Assembly: GCF_000334455.1 (NCBI RefSeq)
Contig: NZ_BANX01000020.1
Coordinates: 181,972 to 245,971, forward strand
Direction of reading: 5' to 3'
Origin: Gordonia soli NBRC 108243
GTDB lineage: Bacteria; Actinomycetota; Actinomycetes; Mycobacteriales; Mycobacteriaceae
Length of the DNA: 64,000 nucleotides
Shown here: piece after piece, positions 63,971 through 64,000 of the stretch
How the letters are laid out: every line of letters begins with the position of its first letter
Numbering within the stretch: the stretch's first letter is position 1
Position numbers and translations under genes: made by a program
The notes under the pieces: generated by a model
Databases searched by the model: none
The model's input: only the letters and a program-made list of their open reading frames with translations
Told to the model about the DNA's origin: nothing

Positions 63971-64000
63971 CAAGGCCCCTCGAGTGAACGAGGGGCCTTG
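63971..64000. terminator. Perfect terminator hairpin at window edge
   Basis: CAAGGCCCCTCG (63971-63982) pairs perfectly with CGAGGGGCCTTG (63989-64000) around 6 nt. It may belong to a gene beyond the window; its strand cannot be decided. Confidence 0.7.

Overview
The window is a high-GC actinobacterial chromosome segment, most like Gordonia or a close relative in the Mycobacteriales. Supporting features are a single-polypeptide FAS-I of about 3,090 residues next to acpS, mycobacterial-type L,D-transpeptidases, LprG-type and LprD-type lipoproteins, an MgtA/PimB-type mannosyltransferase, GlgE, the CysO/CysM/Mec cysteine system, NucS in place of MutS/MutL, and F420-linked oxidoreductases. It reads as core chromosome: I see no insertion sequence, phage, integrase or CRISPR array. 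Genus assignment rests on gene content recalled from Mycobacterium tuberculosis and was not tested by a search.

Layout. (1) 1-14.4 kb resembles the M. tuberculosis ldtB-bcp-acpS-fas region: two L,D-transpeptidase paralogues flanking tRNA-Lys, a DUF3618 protein, bcp, a TetR regulator, acpS and fas. (2) 14.9-33.8 kb is mixed: HIT hydrolase and sirtuin, a 1,441-residue SF1 helicase with a C-terminal nuclease domain, a rhodanese-like protein lacking its cysteine, DeaD, a FadD15-type ligase, an OpgC-type membrane protein, a methyltransferase coupled to a tiny HTH gene, an excalibur protein, tRNA-Leu, an F420-type oxidoreductase/HxlR/cupin/GlxA-type regulator cluster, an LprD-DUF3817 pair and a mannosyltransferase. 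(3) 33.8-58.5 kb follows the M. tuberculosis Rv1321-Rv1341 order with insertions: rdgB, rph, cAMP phosphodiesterase, murI, rhomboid, cysM, cysO, mec, [lprG-like, DUF4189], P1 peptidase, DUF2017, clpS, pncB, [pncA], dinG, glgE, glgB, cnoX, [MFS, thiamine-binding, DUF3817], thiolase, methylmalonyl-CoA epimerase, DivIVA-like coiled coil, nucS. (4) 58.5-64 kb holds glutaminase-STAS, a GAF regulator divergent from a SnoaL-flavin monooxygenase, and a deazaflavin-dependent nitroreductase.

How the genes work together. AcpS activates the FAS-I carrier domain. Mec, CysO and CysM make cysteine from O-phosphoserine using a protein thiocarboxylate. PncA and PncB are consecutive steps of NAD salvage and sit side by side. 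GlgE and GlgB are consecutive steps in alpha-glucan synthesis. Thiolase and epimerase serve acyl-CoA and propionate metabolism.

Most notable observations. (a) murI has no ATG, GTG, TTG or CTG start able to include its catalytic motif; an ATA overlapping the rhomboid stop (ATAG), 7 nt after GGAGG, is the likely start. (b) clpS and pncB diverge from a 20-bp gap whose TAGGGTA heptamer gives a -10 element on both strands, predicting two leaderless mRNAs. (c) Thirteen genes have TANNNT 6-8 nt before the start codon. (d) A paired 73-nt repeat lies upstream of bcp, a 15-bp minisatellite lies beyond deaD, and five GGTTGCR half-sites lie between the GAF regulator and the monooxygenase.
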